Below, one piece after another: positions 7,430-18,218 of a stretch of 64,000 nucleotides of DNA. Source of the stretch: Verrucomicrobiales bacterium (GTDB lineage Bacteria; Verrucomicrobiota; Verrucomicrobiia; Limisphaerales; UBA9464); contig JAIYBC010000052.1 in the NCBI GenBank assembly GCA_027488845.1, forward strand, positions 1 to 64,000. Direction: 5' to 3'. Made by a program: the position numbers and the translations under genes. A model generated the notes under the pieces. That model was given only the letters and a program-made list of their open reading frames with translations, was not told where the DNA came from and made no database searches. Numbering within the stretch: position 1 is the stretch's first letter; each line of letters starts with the position of its first letter.

Positions 7430-9810
7430 GCGGTCGTGCCTGCCGGAAGCTCGAGGGTGAAGGTGGCACCGAGACCGGGTCCGTCGCTGTGCACTCGGAT
7501 GTCCCCATCCATCTCCCGCGCAGCGAGGATGCTGGCGTGGAGGCCGAATCCGTGCCCGTCGTGCTTGGTGGTGAATCCGTGCCGGAAAAGCCGATCCAGG
7601 TTCTCCGGAGGGATGCCCACCCCGTTGTCCGACACGGCGATCGCGACCTTGCCGTCGGAGATGTCCGCAAGCCGGACGCGGATCCGCCGTTCCGGGGTCC
7701 GGAACTCGGTGACCGCCTGCTTCGCGTTGCGCAGGAGGTTCACCAGGATCTGGAGCACCTTGTGGCGGTCGGCGTTGACGTGCCTGTTCGCCAGATACTC
7801 GCGCTCCACCAGGATCCCGTGGCGTTCGAGGCTGTCACCCGCCAGTTGCAGGGCGTCCTCGACCAGGCCCTGCGGCCGCAGGATCTCCATGACGCCATGC
7901 AGCCGCGCATGGCTCTGCTGCGTCGACACCACCTGCTTGAGGTGCTCGGCGTGGCGCATGAGCTGGTCCATCTCGCCCAGCAACGCCCCGCGTTCGTCCT
8001 CGAGGTGGGTCGCCAGCTTCTGGAGGAACGACGGCAGGGCGCGTCCCCGCGGATCCTCTGCCATGAAGGCCGGCAGGTTGCCGCGGTGGGCCTCGATGAG
8101 GTCGACGGCGCTCCTCAGGTGTCCGAGACGCGAGCGGGTCAGCCGGTCCCGGACCTCCGTGGCGGACACGTTCATGCTGTTCAGCACGTTCCCGACGTTG
8201 TGGAGGACCCCGGTGGCGATCTCGGCCATGCCGGCGATGCGGGACTTCTCCATGAGCTCGCGATGCAGCCGCTCGACCTCGGCCTCGTGGGCCTTCCGGT
8301 CGGTGATGTCCTCCACGGCCCCTTCATACCAGAGGACCCCACCGTCCGCGTCCCGTACCAACCGTGCCCGTTCGACGATCCAGATGGTCGACCCGTCCCG
8401 ACGCCGGATCTCCGATTCGAACCCCTGGATCCTTCCCGTCTTGGCGATCTCGCTGCAGAACTCCTCGCGGCGTCCCGGCTGGACGTAGAGAGAGCTGCGG
8501 ATGTCGGCGATCGAATCCTGCATCTCCTGTACCGAGTCGTAGCCGTACATCCGTGCCAGTGCCGGATTGGCGGCCAGGTAGCGGCCGTCGGGCGTGGATT
8601 GGAAGATCCCCTCCCCGGCGTTCTCGAAGATGCTGCGGTACCGTTCCTCCGCCGTGCGCAGCGCCTCCTCGACCCGCCGGCGTTCCGCCACTTCCGCGAG
8701 CAGCGCCTCGTTGGACTCCCGGAGCTGGTTCGCCTGTCGGGTGAGGGGACCGCTGATGCTGTGGGTGATGAACCACACGAAGGAGACCGCTGCGGTCAGG
8801 GCCAGGGCGGTCAGGATCAGACTGCGGGCGCGCCGGGTCTTGAAGTGGCCGATCCGACGGTCGAGCAGGCGGTCCATCTCCTCCGCCGCCACGGCCCACA
8901 TTTCGAAGCTGGTCGACCTGAGGCGGTCGCCCGTCCGTTGCACGGTCTTGGAGGCGTCCGTCGCGCCTTCCGTCCCTCCCACGCCGCGGAGGGCTTCCAG
9001 ATACGCGTTTCCCTCCGCCTCGAGTCGGTCGATCAGGGGTCGGAGCCGCGGTTCGAGCGTCGGGCTGGACCCGTAGAAGTTCGGATCCTCGGTCAACGCC
9101 GTCCGTGCGCTGCCGAGGATCCGGTCGAGATCGGCCTCGCGGAGCAGCGCGGCGTGGACAGCAATCTGACGGCGCTCGTCGGCCGTCGGGCCGGTCCGCG
9201 GTATCCGCGAAAGGTAGGTGTCCATCGTCCACAGCCGTTCCTGCATCTGGGGCAGCGCCAACAGCGTGACGTCCATCAGGTAGTAGCTGTCCAGGTCGGG
9301 GTCGAGGATCAGGTTCGAGTTGTCACCCACATGGGTGATCATGGTCCGGATGTCGGCAACCAGGTGGCGATGGGACCGATCGAGTTCGGCGCGTGCGGAC
9401 GGGGTGTTGGTCCTCAGGGCTTCCCACTCCGCACGCAGCACCTCCACGCGGCAGTGCCCGCGGTTCCGCTTGGCCAGGCCTTCCGTGGTGAACTGGAGCG
9501 ACTCGCCGATCTCCCGGTCCACCGATTCCAGCTGCCGGAGCGCCTCCGAGATCCGCGAGGCGGCGCGTTCGGCTTCCGTGCGGTCGACGTCGGCGCGGTC
9601 GAGCGCCCGGTGGTGTCGCGGGATCTCCTCGAGGAGGATCTCCAGGGGCCGCTGGTAGCGATTGCCGCGCTTCTCCCATTCCGCGAACCGGATGAAGGAG
9701 TTGATGCTGATCAGGAAGAGGCAGAGCAGCACCGTGTCCGGGATCAGGAACAGGACGCTGATGAGTCCCAGCTTCTGCGATACCTTCAGGCGATGGAAGA
9801 AGCGGAACAT
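7426..9810 (-). CDS. Membrane PAS sensor histidine kinase
   Basis: A 794-residue kinase. A first transmembrane helix lies at about 13-40, then a long helical periplasmic sensor of roughly 280 residues, and a second helix at about 325-345 (SLILTALALTAAVSFVWF). A PAS/PAC domain (about 380-500, with RYLAANPALARMYGY) is followed by a coiled coil. The dimerization domain carries His537 in ATGVLHNVGN, an H-N variant of the usual H-E box. The HATPase domain includes LVNLLRNAKQAV and FRHGFTTKHDGHGFGLH. The gene is first in a two-gene operon with the receiver-kinase fusion. Its ligand is unknown. The H-N variant occurs in a recognised subgroup of PAS kinases, so activity is likely. Confidence 0.92.
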   Translation of the reverse strand: MFRFFHRLKVSQKLGLISVLFLIPDTVLLCLFLISINSFIRFAEWEKRGNRYQRPLEILLEEIPRHHRALDRADVDRTEAERAASRISEALRQLESVDREIGESLQFTTEGLAKRNRGHCRVEVLRAEWEALRTNTPSARAELDRSHRHLVADIRTMITHVGDNSNLILDPDLDSYYLMDVTLLALPQMQERLWTMDTYLSRIPRTGPTADERRQIAVHAALLREADLDRILGSARTALTEDPNFYGSSPTLEPRLRPLIDRLEAEGNAYLEALRGVGGTEGATDASKTVQRTGDRLRSTSFEMWAVAAEEMDRLLDRRIGHFKTRRARSLILTALALTAAVSFVWFITHSISGPLTRQANQLRESNEALLAEVAERRRVEEALRTAEERYRSIFENAGEGIFQSTPDGRYLAANPALARMYGYDSVQEMQDSIADIRSSLYVQPGRREEFCSEIAKTGRIQGFESEIRRRDGSTIWIVERARLVRDADGGVLWYEGAVEDITDRKAHEAEVERLHRELMEKSRIAGMAEIATGVLHNVGNVLNSMNVSATEVRDRLTRSRLGHLRSAVDLIEAHRGNLPAFMAEDPRGRALPSFLQKLATHLEDERGALLGEMDQLMRHAEHLKQVVSTQQSHARLHGVMEILRPQGLVEDALQLAGDSLERHGILVEREYLANRHVNADRHKVLQILVNLLRNAKQAVTEFRTPERRIRVRLADISDGKVAIAVSDNGVGIPPENLDRLFRHGFTTKHDGHGFGLHASILAAREMDGDIRVHSDGPGLGATFTLELPAGTTA

Positions 9811-9986
9811 GGCTGGCGCTGGGTCGTGCGACCGGCGAGCGGCGATGCCGTGGCCCCGGGCCCCTGGGAAAGTCGGCTGGATGGGCCGGATCCGGGAACC
9901 GGGACGGACGACGCGGTTCGGATCGCGCCATCGGGGACATCGGCCGTCTGCGCCGCTCCTTGAGCGCAGCGGGGCCGAAAAGGAAA

Positions 9987-10012
9987 ACGGCGGCCCCTTT
10001 CGGGACCGCCGT
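9987..10012 (-). terminator. Terminator of icd
   Basis: ACGGCGG and CCGCCGT flank a CCC/GGG inner stem with a TTTC loop and one mismatch. On the minus strand it is followed by TTTTCCTTTTCGG. It lies 39 bases after the icd stop codon. Confidence 0.75.
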
Positions 10013-10050
10013 CGAAGTGGAACGTCCCGGGTGATCCCCGGTGACGTGGG

Positions 10051-11367
<1,317 letters not shown>

Positions 11368-11372
11368 GAGAG

Positions 11373-11400
11373 ATTCTGGATTCTCGATTCTGGATTCTCG
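11373..11400. repeat. Tandem 14-base repeat upstream of icd
   Basis: ATTCTGGATTCTCG occurs twice in direct succession (11373-11386 and 11387-11400), directly before the icd start. Its GGATTC and GATTC subunits recur internally. It may affect icd translation or be neutral simple sequence. Confidence 0.85.
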
Positions 11401-11578
11401 ATTTGCGAAAGGAACGCGGCATTTAAGCGGGCGTGCCGTTGGGGCCGCAAGCGGATTGCCATCCGCGGAGGCGGTGTCCGAAGCCTTCAGGGCCGGGTTT
11501 TCTGGTTGGGTTGGGTTTGCGGGGCGTTCCCGATTGCTTCGTGGGGGCGAGGCGCGACAAGGTCGGCGCCATACCATC

Positions 11579-14500
11579 ATGCTCCCTGCGATTCGTCCCG
11601 GCCGTCTGCTTTCCTCGGTAGCGCTGCTCGCCATCCTCGGTCTCCGGGGCAGGGCGGCCGAACCCGCGGCTTCCCTCCAGCCGACACCGGCGGAACTGGC
11701 CACGATGCCGGTCGTCACCGCCGCGCAGTCCGCCGCGCTCCTGAAGGATGTCCGGGTGCCGGATGGCTTCGAGGCGAGGATCTTCGCCGCGCCGCCGGCG
11801 GTGAACTACCCGGTTTTCGTTGCCGCGGCCACCGACGGCACGCTCTTCGTCTCCAGCGACGGCAACGGCTCGCTCGACCGCAAGCCGCACCTGGGCCGCG
11901 TCCTGCGGGTGCGTGACACCGACGGGGACGGCCAGGGCGACGAGGTCAAGGCGTTCATCCCGGACATCGATTCGCCCCGCGGACTGGTCTGGGACCACGA
12001 CCGGCTCTACCTGCTGCATCCGCCGGACGTGAGCGTGTTCGTGGACCGCGACGGAGACGGTGTCGCGGACGAGAGGAAGACCCTGGTCTCGGGCATCGGT
12101 TGGACCTTCAAGGACCGTCCCGCGGACCATGCCTCGAACGGGCTTTCGATCGGCGTCGACGGCTGGCTGTACGCGGCGATCGGCGACTTCGGATTCCTGG
12201 AAGCGACCGGGACCGACGGGCGTAAGCTGCAGATGCGTGGAGGCGGCGTGGTCCGGTTCCGGCCCGATGGCACCGGATTGGAAGCTTGGGCCGAAGGCAC
12301 GCGCAACATCCTCGAGGTGGCGGTGGGGCCCGAGCTGGATGGCTTCGCCCGTGACAACACCAACGACGGCGGTGGCTGGGACGTGCGGTTGCACCACTTC
12401 AGCGGCCGCACCCAGCATGGCTATCCGCGGCTGTTCAAGAACTTCCCCGACGAGATCGTGAAGCCCTTGGCCGACTATGGTGGCGGCTCGGGTTGCGGTG
12501 CCTGCTGGATCGATGAGCCGGGCTTCCCTGCTTCATGGAACAACGCCCCGTTCACCGCGGACTGGGGGCGCGAATGGGTCTACCACCATGGGTTGACCGC
12601 GGACGGGGCCACCTTCAAGGCGGGACAGAAGGAGTTCGTCCGCGCTCCCCGGGTGACCGACCTGGACGTGGACGGCAACAGCGCGGTCTATGTCGCGAGC
12701 TGGAAAGGAGCCTCGTTCACGTGGGTGGGACGCGACGTCGGGTTCGTGGCCAAGGTCACTCCGAAGGGATTCCAGCCGGATCCGATGCCCTCCTTTGAGA
12801 AGCTCGCCATGTCCGAGTTGGTCCGACAGATGGATTCACCGAGCCACCGCCGTCGTCTCGAGGCGCAACGGGCCCTGCTGAGGCGGGTCCGTTCCGGGGA
12901 TGTCGACGTCAACGCGGTGATGGCCGGCCTGAGGGACCTCGCGGTCTCGTCGTCGAGCCGTCCGCAGGCCCGCGCCGTGGCGATCGGAGCCTTGGGGCAG
13001 ATCGGCGCGCCGGCGTTTCCGCGGCTGGTGCGGATGAGTGGGGAACCCGAACTGACCGCCCTGGTCCTGAGGGTGCTTGGCGGCGAACCGTCCGCCCGTG
13101 GAATGGTGTCTCCGGACCTTTTCCGCCGCTACCTGGCATCCGGAGACGCCCGAATCCGCCGGGAGGCGGCGAACACGGCGGCGAGCCTCGGCGAAACCGC
13201 GGTCGCGGACGCCCTGGTGCCACTCGTTGCGGATGGGGATCCGGTCGTGGCCCATGCGGCGGTGCACGCCCTAGTGGGACTGAAGGCGGTCCGGCCGTGT
13301 CTTGTGGCCCTCGACGATGTGCGGACTTCGGCGGCGGTCCGTTCCGGGGTCCTGCAGGCGCTGCAGCGTCAGCCCACGGCCGAGGTGGTCACGGCGCTGC
13401 TGGCACGTCTCGGAGCCGAGCGTGACTCCAACCGGCGCGCGGGGCTGATCACGGCTCTCTGTCGGCTGTATTTCGTGGAGGGACCGTGGAAGGGCGACTC
13501 CTGGGGAACCCGTCCAGACACCCGGGGCCCCTTCTACCAGCCGGAAGCGTGGTCCGAAACGGCCCGAATCGGGGCGGCGTTGAAGAAGGCGTTGGATGCG
13601 GCTGACGCGAAGGAGGCCGCCTGGATCGGGAAGGAGATGGGACGTCACCGGATCCCGGCCGGAGCCGCTCTGGAATCCCTGGTGGCGCGCGCGAAGACGG
13701 AGCCGGCGCTGCTGCCGGCGATCGCGGCCCAGTTGGCCGAGTCGGAGGACGTGCCGGCCGGTGCGGTTCCCCTGCTGGCGCGGTTGGCGGTGGCGGTCGA
13801 CACCGGCGATGCGGCCCGGGCGCAGGCGGTGATCGCACTTTCCAAGACGTCGGACGCCACGGCATGGCAGGCGGCCCTAGAGGCGCTGCCGAAGGTCCAG
13901 AAGACGACCTCCGAGAACAACCTCGCCGAGAAGGCCACGTCGGCCGTGCGCAACTCGCCGAAACTCGACCAGGTGCACCAGGTCTTCGAGGAGGTGGCGG
14001 CCCGCGTGGAAGGGTCGGCATCGTTGTTGTCCGAGGGCATCCTGCTGCGGTTGGCCTCGCGCAAGGTGGGGGCCCCGGAGGCGCGGGAGGCGGCTTCGGC
14101 GTCGTTGGATGCCGGTTGGAAGGAGGCGCGTCGTCGGGTGCAGATCCTGAAGGCGGCCGGCGAGGTCCGCGACTCCTCGCGTGCAGCCGCGTTCGTGGCG
14201 GCGTTGGACGACGCCGACCCGGAGGTGGCCAAGGCCGCGAAGGAGACGGTTTCCAGGCTCAAGATCGACCCCGAGAAGTTCCGCCGCGAGGCGACTGGGA
14301 AGAAGGTCGGTGAGTTGTCCGTGGAAGACGCGTTGGTCCAGGTCGCGTCGGCCAAGGGCGAGGCCTCGCGCGGCGAGCAGCTCTTCGCGCAGGTCGGCTG
14401 CAACGGTTGCCATACCGTGCGGGCGGACGAGCCGCTGAAGGGTCCGTATCTCGGAACCATCGCGACCATCTACAAGCGCCGCGAGTTGGCCGAGGCGATC

Positions 14501-14776
14501 CTGATGCCGAACAAGACGCTGGCGCAGGGGTTCGTCGCGAACCACTTCGAGCTGAAGGACGGCACGGAGGTCGACGGTTTCGTCGTCCGGGAGGCGGCGG
14601 ACCAGGTGACCGTCCGGACCATCGCCGCCGCGGAGATGACGGTGCCGGTCGGGCAGATCGTGAAGCGGGAGCGCCAGGACCGTTCGCTCATGCCGGAAGG
14701 ACTCGCGGCCGGCCTGACCGTCGGCGAGTTCGCATCGCTCCTCGACTACCTCGAACAGCTGTCGAAGTCGAAGTAG
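11579..14776 (+). CDS. PVC-type heme-binding protein (propeller, HEAT repeats, CxxCH cytochrome)
   Basis: A 1065-residue secreted protein. A signal peptide (about residues 1-25, [19 protein letters not shown]) precedes a membrane-bound-dehydrogenase-type beta propeller (about 50-410, [15 protein letters not shown] and calcium-like [10 protein letters not shown]). HEAT-like helical repeats follow (about 410-900). A C-terminal cytochrome c module has C-N-G-C-H as heme site and a distal region PNKTLAQGF. This matches the TIGR02604/TIGR02603 architecture that is multiplied in Verrucomicrobia and Planctomycetes. The likely role is periplasmic sugar or alcohol oxidation with electron transfer through heme c. 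The substrate cannot be read. The ATG at 11579 is chosen because it starts the signal peptide. It is divergent from icd and no partner gene adjoins it. Confidence 0.9.
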   Translation: MLPAIRPGRLLSSVALLAILGLRGRAAEPAASLQPTPAELATMPVVTAAQSAALLKDVRVPDGFEARIFAAPPAVNYPVFVAAATDGTLFVSSDGNGSLDRKPHLGRVLRVRDTDGDGQGDEVKAFIPDIDSPRGLVWDHDRLYLLHPPDVSVFVDRDGDGVADERKTLVSGIGWTFKDRPADHASNGLSIGVDGWLYAAIGDFGFLEATGTDGRKLQMRGGGVVRFRPDGTGLEAWAEGTRNILEVAVGPELDGFARDNTNDGGGWDVRLHHFSGRTQHGYPRLFKNFPDEIVKPLADYGGGSGCGACWIDEPGFPASWNNAPFTADWGREWVYHHGLTADGATFKAGQKEFVRAPRVTDLDVDGNSAVYVASWKGASFTWVGRDVGFVAKVTPKGFQPDPMPSFEKLAMSELVRQMDSPSHRRRLEAQRALLRRVRSGDVDVNAVMAGLRDLAVSSSSRPQARAVAIGALGQIGAPAFPRLVRMSGEPELTALVLRVLGGEPSARGMVSPDLFRRYLASGDARIRREAANTAASLGETAVADALVPLVADGDPVVAHAAVHALVGLKAVRPCLVALDDVRTSAAVRSGVLQALQRQPTAEVVTALLARLGAERDSNRRAGLITALCRLYFVEGPWKGDSWGTRPDTRGPFYQPEAWSETARIGAALKKALDAADAKEAAWIGKEMGRHRIPAGAALESLVARAKTEPALLPAIAAQLAESEDVPAGAVPLLARLAVAVDTGDAARAQAVIALSKTSDATAWQAALEALPKVQKTTSENNLAEKATSAVRNSPKLDQVHQVFEEVAARVEGSASLLSEGILLRLASRKVGAPEAREAASASLDAGWKEARRRVQILKAAGEVRDSSRAAAFVAALDDADPEVAKAAKETVSRLKIDPEKFRREATGKKVGELSVEDALVQVASAKGEASRGEQLFAQVGCNGCHTVRADEPLKGPYLGTIATIYKRRELAEAILMPNKTLAQGFVANHFELKDGTEVDGFVVREAADQVTVRTIAAAEMTVPVGQIVKRERQDRSLMPEGLAAGLTVGEFASLLDYLEQLSKSK

Positions 14777-14942
14777 GCCCGGCTGCGCGCCGCCCGGGGA
14801 TGGGAGCCCGGCGGCGGCTTCCCGGATCGGATGCGTCCAAAGGCGTATCGTCCGGTTGAACGTCGTCGGACCCCGGCGGTCCACGTCCGCATCCCGGCAT
14901 TGGATTGCCGGCTCCCTGTCCGTAGCATCATCATCAAACCCC

Positions 14943-15914
14943 ATGAACGTCTTCGTCACCGGCGGCGCCGGATACATCGGATCGGTCTGCGTGGAGGAAC
15001 TGCTCGAGGCCGGCCATACGGTCACCGTCTTCGACAACCTCTGCGAGGGCCACAGGTCGGCGGTCGATCCGCGGGCCGGCTTCGTCCAAGGCGACTTCAA
15101 CGACCGGCAGGCCATCGCCGACGCCATCGCGGCGGCACGGCCCGAGGCGGTGATCCACTTCGCCGCGCACGCGTTGGTCGGCGAGTCGATGACCAACCCC
15201 TCGAAGTACTTCCGGAACAACGTCGCCGGCGGCGTGAACCTCCTCGACGCCTGCGTGGCCTCCGGTGTGCGCAAGTTCGTCTTCAGCTCGACCTGCGCGA
15301 CCTACGGGATCCCGGAGAAGATGCCCATGGACGAGTCGCTACCGCAGAAGCCGGTGAATCCCTACGGCGAGTCGAAGCTGATGTTCGAGAAGGTCCTGTC
15401 CTGGTACCGGGAGATCCACCGGATCGAGTTCGTCGCCTTCCGCTACTTCAACGCCGCCGGCGCCAGCGCCCGGTTCGGCGAGCACCACCGCATCGAGACC
15501 CACCTCATCCCGAACATCCTGAAGGTGGCCCTTGGTCAGAAGGAGCAGGTGGACATCTTCGGCACGGACTACCCGACGCCGGACGGCACCTGCATCCGCG
15601 ACTACATCCACATCGCCGACCTCGCCCAGGCCCACATCCTGGCACTGGAGCCGGGCAAGACCGGCTTCTACAACCTCGGCAACGGCGAGGGATTCTCGGT
15701 GCGGCAGGTCATCGAGTCCTGCCAGAGGATCAGCGGACGTCCCATCCGGGCCGTGGAGAAGGACCGTCGTCCCGGCGATCCCCCGCGCCTGGTCGCCGCG
15801 GCCCAGAAGGCCTACACGGAGCTGGGCTGGAAGCCGCGTTTCCCGAAGCTGGACCAGATCGTCCAGACGGCCTGGGACTGGCATGTGAAGCATCCGTCCG
15901 GCTACGCGGACTGA
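14943..15914 (+). CDS. galE: UDP-glucose 4-epimerase-like (NAD-dependent epimerase)
   Basis: A 323-residue extended SDR protein. The nucleotide-binding motif GGAGYIGS is at residues 7-14. The catalytic set is Ser116 (FSSTCATYG), Tyr141 and Lys145 (YGESK). The segments NNVAGGVNLL, FRYFNAAGA and GDGTCIRDYIHIADLAQAH-type region are diagnostic of GalE and place it apart from dTDP-glucose dehydratases. It interconverts UDP-glucose and UDP-galactose for envelope polysaccharide or Leloir metabolism. The ATG at 14943 gives the normal N-terminus; an in-frame ATG 29 codons upstream does not. No other gal gene is adjacent. Confidence 0.92.
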   Translation: MNVFVTGGAGYIGSVCVEELLEAGHTVTVFDNLCEGHRSAVDPRAGFVQGDFNDRQAIADAIAAARPEAVIHFAAHALVGESMTNPSKYFRNNVAGGVNLLDACVASGVRKFVFSSTCATYGIPEKMPMDESLPQKPVNPYGESKLMFEKVLSWYREIHRIEFVAFRYFNAAGASARFGEHHRIETHLIPNILKVALGQKEQVDIFGTDYPTPDGTCIRDYIHIADLAQAHILALEPGKTGFYNLGNGEGFSVRQVIESCQRISGRPIRAVEKDRRPGDPPRLVAAAQKAYTELGWKPRFPKLDQIVQTAWDWHVKHPSGYAD

Positions 15915-15969
15915 TCCTTCCGCGCTTTCGGGCTTCCTCGGCGGCCGGGAGTCCGGTCATCCTTTGCCC

Positions 15970-16947
15970 ATGATTCCCCGCTGGTTGGCCTGTGCGTGCC
16001 TTGTCGTCTCCACATTGGGTGTCCTGGGCAAGGACCTGACCGTGGCCGTGATCCCCAAGGGGACCACCCACGAGTTCTGGAAGTCGGTCCACGCCGGCGC
16101 GGTGAAGGCGGAGCGTGAACTGACGGCCGCGGGCACGCCGGTGAAGCTGTTCTGGAAGGGGCCGTTGCGTGAGGACGACCGCGACCAGCAGATCCAGGTG
16201 GTGGAGAACTTCACGGCGCGCGGCGTGAGCGGGATCCTCCTGGCGCCCCTCGACTCCCAGGCCTTGGTGAATCCCGTCCGGAGCGCGGTGAAGGCCGGCG
16301 TGCCGGTCGTGGTCTTCGACTCGGACCTGAAGTCCGACCAACAGGTCAGCTTCGTGGCCACCGACAACTTCCAGGGCGGCCGCATCGCGGGCCAGCACGT
16401 GGCCGCGCTGCTGAAGGGGAAGGGGAAGGTGATCCTGCTGCGCTACCAGGTCGGCAGCGCGAGCACCGAGGCCCGCGAGGCCGGTTTCCTGGACGCGCTG
16501 AAGGAACACCGCGACATCCGCCTCGTCTCCTCCGACCAGTATGCGGGACCGACCCGCGAGACGGCCTACCAGGCCTCGCAGAACCTCCTGAACCGGCATG
16601 GACAGGACGTGGACGCGGTGTTCTGCCCGAACGAGACCTCGACCATCGCCATGACCAAGGCCCTGCGTGAGATCGGCCGCGGGGGCGGGAAGGTGAAGAT
16701 GGTGGGATTCGACTCGGGATCGCAGTCCGTGGCGGACATGCGCAACGGGGACGTCCAGGCGTTGGTGGTCCAGGATCCGATGAAGATGGGCTACCTCGGC
16801 GTGAAGACCCTGGTGGCGCACATCCAGGGCCGGCCCGTGGAGAAGCGGATCGACACGAGCGTGGTCCTGGTGACGGGCGAGAACATGAACCGTCCCGAGG
16901 TGGCGGCCCTGCTGAACCCGCCGTTCAAGGAGATCCTCGGGGAGTAG
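15970..16947 (+). CDS. Periplasmic sugar-binding protein (ribose/inositol type)
   Basis: A 325-residue substrate-binding protein of the RbsB/LacI fold. A signal peptide (RWLACACLVVSTLGVLG) precedes TVAVIPKGTTHEFWKSVHAG. Both lobes are visible: ILLAPLDSQALVNPV and ATDNFQGGRIAGQHVA in lobe one, and VFCPNETSTIAMTKALRE and VGFDSG in lobe two. No permease or ATPase is adjacent, so it is an orphan receptor or works with a transporter encoded elsewhere. It precedes myo-inositol oxygenase by 267 bases on the same strand, so myo-inositol or a related cyclitol is a reasonable guess for the ligand but is not shown by the sequence. The ATG at 15970 is preferred over a TTG at 15964. Confidence 0.88.
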   Translation: MIPRWLACACLVVSTLGVLGKDLTVAVIPKGTTHEFWKSVHAGAVKAERELTAAGTPVKLFWKGPLREDDRDQQIQVVENFTARGVSGILLAPLDSQALVNPVRSAVKAGVPVVVFDSDLKSDQQVSFVATDNFQGGRIAGQHVAALLKGKGKVILLRYQVGSASTEAREAGFLDALKEHRDIRLVSSDQYAGPTRETAYQASQNLLNRHGQDVDAVFCPNETSTIAMTKALREIGRGGGKVKMVGFDSGSQSVADMRNGDVQALVVQDPMKMGYLGVKTLVAHIQGRPVEKRIDTSVVLVTGENMNRPEVAALLNPPFKEILGE

Positions 16948-17134
16948 CAGACGCGTCGGGGGACGCGGATCTGCACGGATTCCTGTGGATTCGGAGTCGG
17001 ATCCCTTCTGAAGGGACCCGCGTGGAATCCGGCGACACGGCCGTCCACCCGCCGGAGGTGGCCTATCCGACTCCGGTTTCCCATCGGCGCCTTGGTGGGT
17101 TTGCGCGAGGCCCGTATCGGTTTCCATGCATTGG

Positions 17135-17146
17135 TTCCGGCCGGAA
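17135..17146. promoter_or_regulatory. Palindromic candidate operator upstream of the MIOX gene
   Basis: TTCCGGCCGGAA is a perfect 12-base palindrome 69 bases before the MIOX start. It lies between a possible -35 (TTGGTT, 17131-17136) and a possible -10 (AATAAA, starting at about 17153), so a bound protein would block polymerase. It may be chance in GC-rich DNA. Confidence 0.35.
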
Positions 17147-17214
17147 AACGGCAATAAACTGCTTGTCTGGCCGGACCGTTTGTCGGAACAAGCGGCCTCC
17201 ACGATCCAACCTTC

Positions 17215-18126
17215 ATGAATCCGACCCAGTCTGACGCAGTGAACAAGCCCTTGAAGAGCCTCGACGAGTGGGAGGACTTCGTGGTGCAGCATTATCCGGA
17301 GCCCTCGGCGGAGTCCGCGGCGAAGAAACCGGCGGTCGGTGTCGCCCCCGACAAGAAGCAGGAGGAGTTCCGCAACTACGAGGCCGAAGCCCGGCCGACG
17401 GTGCGCGAGTTCTACCGGCTGAACCACACCCACCAGACCCATGACTTCGTGAAGGCGAAGCACCGGGAATTCCTCGGGCTGAACCGCATGACGATGGGGG
17501 TCTGGGAAGCCGCCGAGTACCTCAACCAGCTCGTCGACGACTCGGATCCGGACACGGACCTGTCCCAGTTGCAGCACCTGCTGCAGACGGCCGAGCACCT
17601 GCGCCGCGATGGACAGCCCCGTTGGATGGTGATGACCGGCTTCGTGCATGACCTGGGGAAGATCCTCTGCCTCTGGGGCGAACCCCAGTGGGCCGTGGTG
17701 GGCGACACCTTCGTCACCGGCTGCGCCTATTCGCCGAAGATCGTCTTCCCGAAGTTCTTCGAGGCCAATCCCGACAGCACGAATCCGGTCTACCAGACCC
17801 GGAACGGCGTCTATGAGGAGGGGTGCGGACTCGACAACGTGCTGCTCTCCTGGGGGCACGACGAGTACATCTACAACGTCTGCAAGGACTACCTCCCCAA
17901 GGAGGGTCTCGCGATGCTCCGCTACCACAGCTTCTATCCGTGGCACCGGGAGTCGGAGTACGGGCACCTGCTGAACGACAAGGACCGGGCACTGTTGCCT
18001 TGGGTGCAGAAGTTCAACCCCTACGACCTCTACACGAAGAGCCACACCAAGCCGGATGCCGTGGCCCTGCGTCCCTACTACGAAGACCTGATCCGCGAGT
18101 TCTTCCCGGAAAAGATCCGGTGGTGA
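17215..18126 (+). CDS. myo-Inositol oxygenase (MIOX)
   Basis: A 303-residue di-iron oxygenase that cleaves myo-inositol with O2 to D-glucuronate. It aligns along its length with animal MIOX. The segment [15 protein letters not shown], the HD pair His145-Asp146 (FVHDLGK), [12 protein letters not shown], His215 (SWGHDEY), His238 (RYHSFYPWH) and Asp271 (NPYDLYTKS) are all present, as is an upstream His121. These are the six iron ligands known in the mouse enzyme. The family is common in eukaryotes and patchy in bacteria. It lies downstream of an orphan sugar-binding protein. Uronate isomerase and other glucuronate genes are not adjacent. A strong terminator follows. Confidence 0.95.
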   Translation: MNPTQSDAVNKPLKSLDEWEDFVVQHYPEPSAESAAKKPAVGVAPDKKQEEFRNYEAEARPTVREFYRLNHTHQTHDFVKAKHREFLGLNRMTMGVWEAAEYLNQLVDDSDPDTDLSQLQHLLQTAEHLRRDGQPRWMVMTGFVHDLGKILCLWGEPQWAVVGDTFVTGCAYSPKIVFPKFFEANPDSTNPVYQTRNGVYEEGCGLDNVLLSWGHDEYIYNVCKDYLPKEGLAMLRYHSFYPWHRESEYGHLLNDKDRALLPWVQKFNPYDLYTKSHTKPDAVALRPYYEDLIREFFPEKIRW

Positions 18127-18161
18127 CCCGGTTCCTTGCCTTGGGGGCAAGGGAATCGAAG

Positions 18162-18196
18162 GAACGCCGGCCCGGAACCGCTCCGGGCCGGCGTTC
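18162..18196. terminator. Bidirectional terminator between MIOX and the CotH-type gene
   Basis: GAACGCCGGCCCGGA (18162-18176) and its exact complement (18182-18196) form a 15-bp stem with a 5-base loop, followed by TCTTT on the plus strand. A second stem, TTCCTTGCC with GGCAAGGGAA, lies at about 18132-18156. They serve the two convergent genes. Confidence 0.85.
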
Positions 18197-18218
18197 TCTT
18201 TGAAGGGGTGCGTCTGCT

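Noticed and set aside
7273-9963. A plus-strand open frame opposite the PAS kinase (and a similar one at 6170-8488)
   Set aside because: Shadow frame of the conserved minus-strand kinases; no domain, low-complexity Arg/Gly/Val composition.
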